The translations under genes and the position numbers were made by a program. From Apopatocola sp963618015 (GTDB lineage: Bacteria > Bacillota > Clostridia > Oscillospirales > Oscillospiraceae), in assembly GCA_963618015.1 (NCBI GenBank), contig CAVEQS010000001.1, positions 62,001 through 126,000 of the forward strand: 64,000 bases of DNA. The letters are read 5' to 3'. Below the pieces are notes generated by a model. The model saw only the letters and a list, made by a program, of their open reading frames with translations, was not told the origin of the DNA and made no database searches. Shown here piece after piece: positions 50,129-58,218 of the stretch (the stretch's first letter is position 1; the number at the start of each line of letters is the position of its first letter).

Positions 50129-51217
50129 ATGAACCGGAAAAAGAATACCCGCGCGATCGCTGCTCTTCTCTGCGGCGCTCTGATCGCCCTTGTTCTTCTC
50201 TCCGGCTGTGCAGCTTCCGCCGAACCTGTCAAGGCGCAGGGGAAAAGCTATTTCACCTACTTTGACACGGTGACCTATATCTATAGTTATGCAGGCGATT
50301 CGGCAGAACGGTTTTCGGACTGTTCTGCCGAAATTGCTGATACGCTCGGGGAATATCACCAGATGTTCGATATCTACCACGAGTATTCCGGCATAAACAA
50401 CCTCTGTACGGTGAACAAACTGGCCGGCGGAGAACCTGTAGCGGTGGATGCGCGGCTGATGGAGTTTCTGCTCTATGCCAAGGAGCTCTATGAGCTCACC
50501 GGCGGAGAGATGAACGTTATGATGGGAAGCGTCCTTAAGCTCTGGCACGATGCGCGCGAGACGGCGTCGGACGATTCGAAAAACGCCTATGTCCCCGCGG
50601 AAGAAGAGCTCGCCGAGGCCGCGAAGCACACGGACATCTCCCTTCTGGAGCTGGACGCGGAGAACAACACCGTCCGCATCGCCGATCCGCTCGCCTCTAT
50701 CGACGTCGGCGCACTCGGCAAAGGGTACGCCACCGAAATGGCGGCGCAAAAAGCCGAAGAACTCGGCTGCGAGAGCTATGTGCTCAACGTCGGCGGCAAT
50801 ATCCGCATCATCGGCATGCGGCCGGACGGCACCGGCTGGAAAACCGGCGTGCGTGATCCGAAAGACCCGGACGGCAGCTTCTGCGCTAAGCTTTTGCTTG
50901 CCGATACCTCGTGCGTCACCTCCGGCATCTATGAGCGCTATTTCACCGTGGACGGCGTGCGGTATCACCACATCATCGATAAGGATACGCTCTACCCCTC
51001 CACGCTCTATTCCTCCGTCACCGTCGTGACGAAGAACAGCGGTCTTGCCGACGCGCTCTCCACCGCGCTCTTCTGCATGCCCCTGGCCGATGGCGAGGCA
51101 CTCTGCGAGAAGCTGGGAGATGTGGAAGTGCTCTGGGTTCTCCCCAGCGGCGAGATGCATACCACGCCCGGCATGGAGGCTCTTCTCGTTTCGGATGAGC
51201 CGGCCGGGGAATCATGA
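50129..51217 (+). CDS. apbE: ApbE-type FAD:protein FMN transferase, lipoprotein
   Basis: The 362-residue protein has a lipoprotein signal (LLSGCAAS, Cys near 26) and the ApbE blocks DVGALGKGYATEMAA near 196, LNVGGNIRIIG, YHHIIDKDTLYPST with the metal-binding end, and ADALSTALFCM. It attaches FMN from FAD to Thr in S/T-G-A-S/T sites of extracytoplasmic proteins such as RnfG and RnfD. The position between the repeat lipoprotein and rnfC marks its targets. The ribosome-binding site is weak, so translation may be coupled to the preceding gene 14 bp away. Confidence 0.93.
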   Translation: MNRKKNTRAIAALLCGALIALVLLSGCAASAEPVKAQGKSYFTYFDTVTYIYSYAGDSAERFSDCSAEIADTLGEYHQMFDIYHEYSGINNLCTVNKLAGGEPVAVDARLMEFLLYAKELYELTGGEMNVMMGSVLKLWHDARETASDDSKNAYVPAEEELAEAAKHTDISLLELDAENNTVRIADPLASIDVGALGKGYATEMAAQKAEELGCESYVLNVGGNIRIIGMRPDGTGWKTGVRDPKDPDGSFCAKLLLADTSCVTSGIYERYFTVDGVRYHHIIDKDTLYPSTLYSSVTVVTKNSGLADALSTALFCMPLADGEALCEKLGDVEVLWVLPSGEMHTTPGMEALLVSDEPAGES

Positions 51218-51271
51218 AGCAATTTAATTTTGTTATAGCAAAGAAGAAATGAATGGAAAGGTTGGATTCTG

Positions 51272-52612
51272 ATGGCATTCCGTAAGCGCCTTCAGGCGGT
51301 TCACGTTCCCCATCATAAGAACACCGCCGGAATGAAGGCCGAGCCCCTTCCCCCGCCGAAAGAAGTTCTGCTCCCCATGAACATGCACATGGGCACCCCC
51401 GCCGTGCCGGTCGTCAGCGTTGGCGACTATGTCCGCGTCGGCCAGAAGATTGCCCGCGGCGAAGGCAGCATCACCTGCGAAGTTCACGCAACCGTCTCCG
51501 GTACCGTCGTATCGCTCGACCCGATGCCGGAGCTCTTCGGCAACGATCTTCCGGTCATCCGCATCGAGAATGACGGGAAGATGGAGGCCGATCCCACGCT
51601 CTCCCCGCGCACCGCGGAGGATCTCGCCGCATTCGTCAACGATCTGCACGAGAGCGGCATCGTCGGTCTCGGGGGCGCGGCGTTCCCCGTAGACTGGAAG
51701 TTTGATGCGGCGCAGCGCAACACGGTTAAAACCATGCTTATCAACGGCGCAGAGTGCGAGCCCTACGTCACGAGCGACAACCGCATGATGCTGGATCACG
51801 GCGATGCTATCCGCCGCGGCATCGAGATTCTTAAGAAATACGTCCACCCCGACAATTTTGTTTTCGCCATTGAAAACAACAAACCGAGCGCCATTGCCGC
51901 GATGAAGGAGCTCTTCGCCGACGATCCCACGGTGAGCATCATTGCGCTCGAAAGCTCCTACCCGCAGGGTGCCAAGCAGATGATCCTCTATAACGCCCTT
52001 GGCAAGGTTGTTTACGCCGGCCAGCGTTTTGCAACGCTCGGCGTTATCATCATCAACGTCTCCACGCTCGCGAAGCTCGCCAAGTTTATGGACACCGGCA
52101 TGCCGCTCGTCGACCGCATCGTCACGATCGACGGCTCGGCGGTCAAGGAGCCGAAGAACCTTCTCGTCCCGATCGGCACGCCGTACCGCTATCTGGTTGA
52201 GGCCGCTGGCGGTCTCAAGTGCGAGCCGGGCCGCGTTGTAAACGGCGGACCGATGATGGGGCATGCCGTCCCCTCGCTCGACTACCCGGTGCTCAAGACG
52301 ACCGGCAGCGTGCTGGTCTTCTCTGAAGAAGACAGCGTCATTCATGAGCCGACGCCCTGCATCCACTGCGGCCGCTGCGTGTCGCACTGCCCGATGAACC
52401 TGAACCCCACCGCGTTCTCCGAATCTCTCGAGGAAGAAAACGCTGATAAACGCGCTCTTTTGCTCGATAACTACCATGTAAACTTCTGCATCGAGTGCGG
52501 CAGCTGCAGCTACGTCTGTCCGGCGCACCGCCCGCTCGTGGAAAACAACCGCGCAGCAAAGAAGATCCTCAAAAAATACAAGGCCGATCATAAGGAAGGA
52601 GGGAAAAAGTAA
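51272..52612 (+). CDS. rnfC: Rnf complex subunit RnfC
   Basis: The 446-residue peripheral subunit has the N-terminal barrel-sandwich (PMNMHMGTPAVPVVSVGDYVRVGQKIARG) and the NADH/FMN-binding region (GIVGLGGAAFPVDWKF, NGAECEPYVTSDNRMM). A SLBB domain and two 4Fe-4S sites, CIHCGRCVSHCP near 367 and CIECGSCSYVCP near 406, follow. It takes up or delivers electrons at the NADH side. The extended C-terminal tail of proteobacterial RnfC is absent. Its stop overlaps the rnfD start (TAATG). Confidence 0.95.
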   Translation: MAFRKRLQAVHVPHHKNTAGMKAEPLPPPKEVLLPMNMHMGTPAVPVVSVGDYVRVGQKIARGEGSITCEVHATVSGTVVSLDPMPELFGNDLPVIRIENDGKMEADPTLSPRTAEDLAAFVNDLHESGIVGLGGAAFPVDWKFDAAQRNTVKTMLINGAECEPYVTSDNRMMLDHGDAIRRGIEILKKYVHPDNFVFAIENNKPSAIAAMKELFADDPTVSIIALESSYPQGAKQMILYNALGKVVYAGQRFATLGVIIINVSTLAKLAKFMDTGMPLVDRIVTIDGSAVKEPKNLLVPIGTPYRYLVEAAGGLKCEPGRVVNGGPMMGHAVPSLDYPVLKTTGSVLVFSEEDSVIHEPTPCIHCGRCVSHCPMNLNPTAFSESLEEENADKRALLLDNYHVNFCIECGSCSYVCPAHRPLVENNRAAKKILKKYKADHKEGGKK

Positions 52613-53556
52613 TGGATAAACGGTTTGAAACTCCCTCTTCCCCGTTCACCCATTGCGGCGCAAGCACGCAGCGCATTATGCTGGACGTGATCATCGCCCT
52701 GCTGCCCGCCACGATCGCCGCGATCGTCATTTTCGGCATCAAGGCTCTCGTGCCGATCCTCTCGTGTGTGATCGCCGCCGTCGTTTCCGAATTTCTCTTC
52801 AATGTGATCACGCACCGCAAGCAGTCCATCGCCGATCTCAGCGCCATTGTCACGGGTCTGCTGCTCGGCCTCAATCTCAGCACCAACGTTCCTGTCTGGC
52901 AGTGCGTGCTCGGCAGTGTGTTTGCGATCGTGTTTGTCAAGTGCCTGTTCGGCGGTCTCGGCCACAACTTCGCGAACCCCGCCATCACCGCACGCGTGTT
53001 CCTGCTCGTCTCCTTTGCGGAGGTCGCCGGCGGCGCGATGCCGAAGGGCGTCGATCTCGTAACGAGCGCCACCCCGCTCGAGGTTCTCGCCAATGGCGGC
53101 GAGGGTCTCCCCTCTCTGCTGGACATGTTCCTCGGCGTGCGCGGCGGCGCGGTCGGCGAAACGTGCGTTATCGCGCTGCTCATCGGCTTTGTGTATCTCG
53201 TTATCCGCCGCGTGATCCGCTGGTACGTCCCGGCGATCTTCGTCGGCAGCGTGTTTGTTCTCTACTTTGTCACGACCGGCAACGCCGTTACCGCGCTCTA
53301 CCAGATCATGGCGGGCGGACTGTTCCTCGGTGCGATCTTCATGGCGACCGACTACCAGACCTCGCCGATCAACAACAAGGGCAAAGCGTTCTTTGCGCTC
53401 GGCTGCGGCATTCTGACATTCGTGATCCGCGAATACTGCGCGTATCCGGAGGGCGTGTCGCTCTCCATCCTCGTGATGAACATTCTTGCTCCAATGATCG
53501 AAAAATGGACGGCGGCTACGCCGCTCGGATTGGGAGGGCCGAAAAATGCAAAATAA
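52612..53556 (+). CDS. rnfD: Rnf complex subunit RnfD
   Basis: The 314-residue membrane protein matches RnfD/NqrB: about nine helices, GLGHNFANPAITARVFLLVSF near 117, and DLVTSATPLEVL near 148, where the TSAT Thr stands at the known flavinylation site. IFMATDYQTSPINNKGK and a C-terminal MIEKWTAATPLGLGG follow. It carries covalent FMN and forms part of the ion path. It overlaps rnfG by 11 bases. Confidence 0.94.
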   Translation: MDKRFETPSSPFTHCGASTQRIMLDVIIALLPATIAAIVIFGIKALVPILSCVIAAVVSEFLFNVITHRKQSIADLSAIVTGLLLGLNLSTNVPVWQCVLGSVFAIVFVKCLFGGLGHNFANPAITARVFLLVSFAEVAGGAMPKGVDLVTSATPLEVLANGGEGLPSLLDMFLGVRGGAVGETCVIALLIGFVYLVIRRVIRWYVPAIFVGSVFVLYFVTTGNAVTALYQIMAGGLFLGAIFMATDYQTSPINNKGKAFFALGCGILTFVIREYCAYPEGVSLSILVMNILAPMIEKWTAATPLGLGGPKNAK

Positions 53557-54850
53557 AGGCAGCTTTCTCCGCTCGGCTCTGACGCTGATCGTTCTTTTCC
53601 TCGTGTTCGCTCTTCTGCTCACCGGTCTCAACACCTGGGCCGGCCCGATCATTGAGCAGGGCGAGGCCTCCCAGGCAGTCGGGCCGCTCATGGAAGTGCT
53701 TCCCGGCGCGCAGGGCTTTGATCTACTCTACAGCAACGACGGCTCCGCCGGAAGCGAGCTTGTCGATGTTCCGGAATCCGTGGAGAGCATTTACTCCGAG
53801 ACCTCCGGTCTTGGCTACGCAATGCTTCTCACCACCTCGCAGGGCTACACGAAGCAGCCGATGGAAATTGCTCTGGGCATCGACGCCGAGGGCAAGATCG
53901 CCGGGGCGCAGGTGCTCGTCTATCCCGAAACGAAAGACATGGGCGTGGATACGTACCCGCAGACCTACGTCGGACAGGATTCCACTCTCGCGGACGTGAG
54001 CCTCGTCGCGGGTGTTACCTACTCCTCCAAAGCGTTCCATGACGCTGTTCTCGACGCTTTCAGCGCTCTCACGGCGAACGAGCTCGTCAGCGCGGGCGTC
54101 AAGGGTGACGATCAGCTGCTCACCGAACTGATCGCGACCGTGTTCCCCGGCATCATGAACAGCGAAGGCGCGATGCAGGGCGAAGAGACCGATACCGGTA
54201 TTGACGGCGTGACCGCCGCTTACAAAGCGCCGAACGGTGCGGGCTTCGCGTTTATCGCGAACGTGGACGGCACGGGCGTGCTCGCCATTGCGAACACCTC
54301 CGGCAGCGCCTGTGTCTACGATGTAGACGGCAACGTTGTGACCGATTCCTACGCCGCCTTTGCCGAGACTGCCGCCGCGTATGCGCGCGACAACGGTGAT
54401 CTCTACACGGACGACGATATCTCCAAGCTCAGCGCTTACTACTCCAAGGAAGCGGAATATGCCGTGCTCGGCCTCGACGGCGTCTATAACTCCGTGACCG
54501 CCGCCTACACCGTGACGGAAAACGGCGAAACGCTTTACGCTTTCGTCTCCCGTCCCTATGGCTACAGCAACATGCCGATGGCCGTCTACTACGTCCTCAA
54601 CGCCGACGGCGAGATCGTCATGATGAACGCCAAAGAGTTCATTCTTGAGAAGGAATACTTCTCCAAGTACACGCTCGATGCGCCGAGCTATAAGGAAGGC
54701 TTCGTCGGTCTGACCGGCGAGACCATGACGGACGACGTAGCGTTCATCTCCGGCGCAACGGTGACGACGAACGCCGTCAAGGTTGCGACGCGCGACGTGT
54801 TCGACGCCTTTGCCACTCTGAAAGAGAACGGAGGACTTGGCAATGAATGA
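53546..54850 (+). CDS. rnfG: Rnf complex subunit RnfG, double-length with two FMN-binding repeats
   Basis: The 434-residue protein has an N-terminal membrane helix (about 9-28) and two FMN_bind-type repeats, whereas usual RnfG is near 200 residues with one. The C-terminal repeat ends in SGATVTTNAV (402-411) with Thr405 as the expected flavinylation site. The N-terminal repeat ends in AGVTYSSKAF (155-164), a degenerate site that keeps the Thr. The middle (190-330) contains the start of the second repeat. ApbE in the same operon would add FMN. GGGAGGGCC precedes the ATG. Confidence 0.88.
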   Translation: MQNKGSFLRSALTLIVLFLVFALLLTGLNTWAGPIIEQGEASQAVGPLMEVLPGAQGFDLLYSNDGSAGSELVDVPESVESIYSETSGLGYAMLLTTSQGYTKQPMEIALGIDAEGKIAGAQVLVYPETKDMGVDTYPQTYVGQDSTLADVSLVAGVTYSSKAFHDAVLDAFSALTANELVSAGVKGDDQLLTELIATVFPGIMNSEGAMQGEETDTGIDGVTAAYKAPNGAGFAFIANVDGTGVLAIANTSGSACVYDVDGNVVTDSYAAFAETAAAYARDNGDLYTDDDISKLSAYYSKEAEYAVLGLDGVYNSVTAAYTVTENGETLYAFVSRPYGYSNMPMAVYYVLNADGEIVMMNAKEFILEKEYFSKYTLDAPSYKEGFVGLTGETMTDDVAFISGATVTTNAVKVATRDVFDAFATLKENGGLGNE

Positions 54851-55469
54851 GAAGAAAATGACTGTGAACCCGATGTGGGTACTGTTTCTCGGTGCGTGCC
54901 CCGCGCTGGGTGCGACCGGATCGCTCCAGAGCGCCGTTGCCATGGGCGTTACGGTATTTGCCGTGATGCTCCTCACCGCGCTCGTGATGGCGCTGCTGCG
55001 CCGCATTCTCCCGCAGCGTTCGATCCTCGCCGCAGCGATCCTCACGGCGGCGCTGTTCGTCTCCGCCGCGCAGCTCGTGCTGCACGCGGTACTGCCGTCC
55101 GTTTACAAAATGCTCGGCGTGTATCTCGCCGTGGCCGCCGTCAACCTGCTGGTATTCAGCCGCAGCGCCGATAACGCCTCCGTCTGCGCTATCGGAAAGG
55201 TTCTCGTGACCGGCATTGAATTTCTCGTGGTGATCGCCGTCGTCGCGCTGCTGCGCGAGCTTATCGGCCTCGGCACCGTCTGGGGACAGGAGATCGCGTT
55301 CTTCAAGGCGCATGCCGTGGCCTCCATCCAGAAGCCCATGGGCGGCTTCCTGATGTACGCCATCGTCGCCGCGATCGTGAATGCCCTCTTCCCTGCCGCC
55401 TGTGCTGCGCAGGAAGAGCCCGGCTTTGCCGGTGTCGCCGCCGGTACGGCAGAAGGAGGTAACGAGTAA
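54843..55469 (+). CDS. rnfE: Rnf complex subunit RnfE
   Basis: The 208-residue membrane protein has the six-helix RnfA/RnfE/NqrD fold: NPMWVLFLGACPALGATGSLQSAVAMG with the conserved LGxCP, then LTALVMALLRRILP, FLVVIAVVALLRELIGLGT and a C-terminal helix. Conserved Cys in the first helix is a ligand of the membrane FeS site in this family. I chose the ATG at 54843, eight bases after GGAGG; a TTG at 54837 is possible. It overlaps rnfG. Confidence 0.93.
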   Translation: MNEKKMTVNPMWVLFLGACPALGATGSLQSAVAMGVTVFAVMLLTALVMALLRRILPQRSILAAAILTAALFVSAAQLVLHAVLPSVYKMLGVYLAVAAVNLLVFSRSADNASVCAIGKVLVTGIEFLVVIAVVALLRELIGLGTVWGQEIAFFKAHAVASIQKPMGGFLMYAIVAAIVNALFPAACAAQEEPGFAGVAAGTAEGGNE

Positions 55470-56026
55470 TGACGTTCAAAACCATTGTCGGTATCGTGCT
55501 CGGCGCGATGCTCGCCAACAACTACGCACTTGAGAAGTTCCTCGGTGCGGCTCCCCTGCTCGGCTGGTCAACGCAGGAAAAGAAGGTCACCGCGCTCGGC
55601 TCGTCCGTGACCATTGCGATGTTCTTCTCTGCCGTTCTTGCCGCTCTCGTGCAGGAGTTTGTCCTGGATGTGCATTCTCTCGGCTATCTGCAGACGCTCG
55701 TCTATGCCGCCATCGTGCTCATCGTTGTGTATGCGATGGAGTTGGTTGCAAAAATCGGCGGAAAAAGCCTCGGTATTTATTTCCCCATCATCGCGCTCAA
55801 CAGCGCCGTGCTCGGCGTTGCGGTGAACAACGCGGCCGACGGCCTCAATCTCGGCGTGAGCATTCTCACGGCGTGGGCTGCCGGTATGGGCTTCTGGCTC
55901 GCTCTCGCAGCGTTTGCTGCCGTGCGTACAAAGATCCGCGAGCGCTATGTTCCGAAGGCGTGGCGCGGCCTGCCGATCTATCTGCTGACCGCTGCAATTC
56001 TCTCCATGGCGCTGCTGGCGTTCTGA
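55469..56026 (+). CDS. rnfA: Rnf complex subunit RnfA
   Basis: The 185-residue membrane protein has six helices in the RnfA pattern (FLGAAPLLGWSTQEKKVTALGSSVTIAMFFSAVLAAL, ELVAKIGGKSLGIYFPIIALNSAVLGVAV, and a C-terminal PKAWRGLPIYLLTAAILSMALLAF). In many homologues the first half carries a Cys in FLGxCPF; here the visible sequence is GAAPLLG, so that FeS-ligand Cys appears to be absent. It is the last gene of the operon and a strong terminator follows at 56041; no rnfB is present. Confidence 0.92.
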   Translation: MTFKTIVGIVLGAMLANNYALEKFLGAAPLLGWSTQEKKVTALGSSVTIAMFFSAVLAALVQEFVLDVHSLGYLQTLVYAAIVLIVVYAMELVAKIGGKSLGIYFPIIALNSAVLGVAVNNAADGLNLGVSILTAWAAGMGFWLALAAFAAVRTKIRERYVPKAWRGLPIYLLTAAILSMALLAF

Positions 56027-56040
56027 TCCCATTGCAAACG

Positions 56041-56076
56041 AAACCACCCTCCGATCCACGGATCGGAGGGTGGTTT
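56041..56076 (+). terminator. terminator closing the rnf operon
   Basis: A 17-bp perfect stem (56041-56057 with 56060-56076) with a TTTTT tail begins 15 bases after the rnfA stop. Confidence 0.93.
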
Positions 56077-56090
56077 TTCTTGGCTTATAA

Positions 56091-56123
56091 GCAAAGCCCT
56101 CCGAATTGATCGGAGGGCTTTGC
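56091..56123 (-). terminator. terminator of the surface protein operon
   Basis: GCAAAGCCCTCCGA (56091-56104) pairs perfectly with 56110-56123, touching the minus-strand stop codon. Confidence 0.7.
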
Positions 56124-56357
56124 TCAGCTTTTTCCGCTGCTTCTTTTTCGTATGATGTGCATGGCTGTCAATAGAACAGCAACGATCCCCGCCGTAACGG
56201 CAGCGTGGATGAGTATGCTCTGATACCACGGAGCGGACGCGAGAGCGTAGAGCCCTGGACGGGTGCGATAATCGATCCACCGCGCAATGCTCATTCCGGC
56301 AAAAACGCCGAGGAACGCCCACATAGCTGTCTTAAGAATGCCGTACAAGCGATTCAC
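56124..56357 (-). CDS. small two-helix membrane protein
   Basis: The 77-residue protein has two hydrophobic segments (TAMWAFLGVFAGMSIARWI and ILIHAAVTAGIVAVLLTAMHII) joined by a short loop and a basic end (RKRSSGKS). It follows the Ig-domain surface protein gene by 24 bp and is probably cotranscribed. No family is recognised and no function can be given. Confidence 0.7.
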   Translation of the reverse strand: MNRLYGILKTAMWAFLGVFAGMSIARWIDYRTRPGLYALASAPWYQSILIHAAVTAGIVAVLLTAMHIIRKRSSGKS

Positions 56358-56381
56358 GAAAAGTCATCCTTTGTCGGGGAA

Positions 56382-58037
56382 TTATTCGTCGTCCCCATCA
56401 TCACCGTCATCGCCGTCATCTTCGCTGTCCTCGCCGTCCTTCTGGAGAAGAACCTTGCGGACGAGGATGACCGCCACGGCGATCACCGCCACGGCCAGCA
56501 CGCCGATGATGACGAGAAGCACCGTGTTCGTCTTTTTCACGGGCTTGGCCGGGGTCTCGTCCTCGCCGACGTCGGAACCGGCAGGGATGGGCTGGATGGT
56601 CTCATAGCCGCAGACAGAGCAAACGCCCTTCTGCTCGCCGTCCTCGGTAGCGGTGGGGGCTTTCAGGACGGTCCACGTATAGGTATGGAACGCCTCGTCG
56701 CCGTGCTCACCGCAGGTGCACTGGTGCCAATGGGAAATGTCATTATGCTCCCAGACACTCGAAAAGCTGTGCGTGTGTGCCTTGGTGGCGGTGAACGTCA
56801 CGGGGACGGTGTTGGAGTAATAGGGATCGGAGGTCGTGCCGTTGCCGGTGAGCTGAACGCTCACGCGGTAATACGTCGTGCCCTCGGTCTGCTCGGGCTT
56901 GTAGCTGGAGTTTGTAGCGCCGGGGATGGCCTTCATGGCGGCGGTGCTGTTCGTCGAGGCGCTGTACCACTGGTAGGTGAGCGTGCCGCCATCGCTGGAC
57001 GTTGCCTGGATGGAGAGAATGAAGTTGGGGTTCTCATCGACCGCCATGGTGCCGCCGATGGGCTGCGTGATGATGCTGAGAGACGCCGCTTTCTTCGTTA
57101 CGGTGACCCCCGCCGTGCCGGAGAGCGTTTCGCCGCCCTCGCTCTTGAAGAGGCAGGCGACCTTCCAGCCGTTCATATCGTAGGGAATGTTGCTGAGCGT
57201 GAGCGTTTCGCTGTCGCCGCCGGAAATGCTCAGCGACGGGAACGCCGTGCGCGCAGCGGTATAATCATAGACCTGTGTGCCGTCGGCGCTGACGATGCGC
57301 CAGACATAGCTCGTCGCGCCGTCGGCACGGGCAATGAAGATCGCGCGTCCGCCTTCGGTGACGGTCTCGCCGGTCGGGTCCTTTGTTTTCACGGGAGCCG
57401 CGGGTTTGGCGTTCACGGTGATGTGGCAGAACGAGGTCGTGACCGCTCCGGCGTCGTTCAGGAACTGGCAGTAAATGTCCGCGCCGTTATATTCCATCGT
57501 CGCCGCGACGGAGAGAGAGGCCGTCGTCGCGCCGTCGATAGGCTTGGGGGCTTCCTCGCCCTTTTTATAATACCACTGGATGCTCGATGCACCGGTCGCC
57601 CCGGCGGTGAGCGCAATGGTATCGCCCTCGGTCAGCGTCTGGCTGGTGGTGCTCACATCCTGCGTGAGCGCGGGCTTGGAGATCACCGTAACGGTGCAGA
57701 CGGAGGACTGAGCAGTTCCCGCCGAGTTCTGCACGAAGCAGTAAAAAGCTGCGCCGTTGATCGAGGCGTCCACCGCGGCGATCTGGTACGTATTGGAGGT
57801 CTGTCCCTCCACGGGCGTATCGCCCTCGGGATGAACGCTGTACCACTGGTAGATAAGCTCGCCGCCCGTCGCCTCCACGGTGAGCGTGAGCGTCTGCCCT
57901 TCGATCACGGTGAGCGTCAAGGGTACATCGGTGTTGATGGCAGGAGCGTCGTCCGCGAGTGCCGTCGTGCCGAGCGCGGTGAACAAAAGCGCCGCCATCA
58001 AAACGGCAAAGAGTCGCTTTGAAACAAGTTTATGCAT
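56382..58037 (-). CDS. Ig-like repeat surface protein with His/Cys-rich module and acidic tail
   Basis: The 551-residue protein has a signal peptide (FAVLMAALLFTALGTTALADD). At least four Ig-like repeats of about 85-95 residues follow, each with a Y-x-W-Y or similar core (LIYQWYSVHPEGD, IQWYYKKGEEAP, YVWRIVSADG, LTYQWYSAST). A module with many His and Cys (HTHSFSSVWEHNDISHWHQC, CTCGEHGDEAFH, VCSVCGYETIQ) may bind metal. A membrane helix (about residues 505-525) and an Asp/Glu-rich cytoplasmic tail end it. It is a single-pass surface protein, possibly for adhesion; ligand unknown. AGGAG precedes the ATG at 58037. Confidence 0.82.
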   Translation of the reverse strand: MHKLVSKRLFAVLMAALLFTALGTTALADDAPAINTDVPLTLTVIEGQTLTLTVEATGGELIYQWYSVHPEGDTPVEGQTSNTYQIAAVDASINGAAFYCFVQNSAGTAQSSVCTVTVISKPALTQDVSTTSQTLTEGDTIALTAGATGASSIQWYYKKGEEAPKPIDGATTASLSVAATMEYNGADIYCQFLNDAGAVTTSFCHITVNAKPAAPVKTKDPTGETVTEGGRAIFIARADGATSYVWRIVSADGTQVYDYTAARTAFPSLSISGGDSETLTLSNIPYDMNGWKVACLFKSEGGETLSGTAGVTVTKKAASLSIITQPIGGTMAVDENPNFILSIQATSSDGGTLTYQWYSASTNSTAAMKAIPGATNSSYKPEQTEGTTYYRVSVQLTGNGTTSDPYYSNTVPVTFTATKAHTHSFSSVWEHNDISHWHQCTCGEHGDEAFHTYTWTVLKAPTATEDGEQKGVCSVCGYETIQPIPAGSDVGEDETPAKPVKKTNTVLLVIIGVLAVAVIAVAVILVRKVLLQKDGEDSEDDGDDGDDGDDE

Positions 58038-58145
58038 AGTGTATTCTCCTCCCCCCCGCCTCGCGGCGCAGGATGAATGATCCGGTTTGCTTTCTTGCTT
58101 ATTAGACGCAGGAAAGCGGCAAAAAGTTTTCGGAAACCTCAAAAA

Positions 58146-58180
58146 ATGTCCCGAAGCGTCATTGTAGCGTTTCGGGACAT
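58146..58180 (-). terminator. terminator of valS
   Basis: ATGTCCCGAAGCG (58146-58158) pairs with CGTTTCGGGACAT (58168-58180, one G-U pair); the minus-strand side continues with T6. Confidence 0.85.
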
Positions 58181-58218
58181 CTTTGTCAATATGTGTTTGC
58201 TTCCAATGCTTTTGCGTT

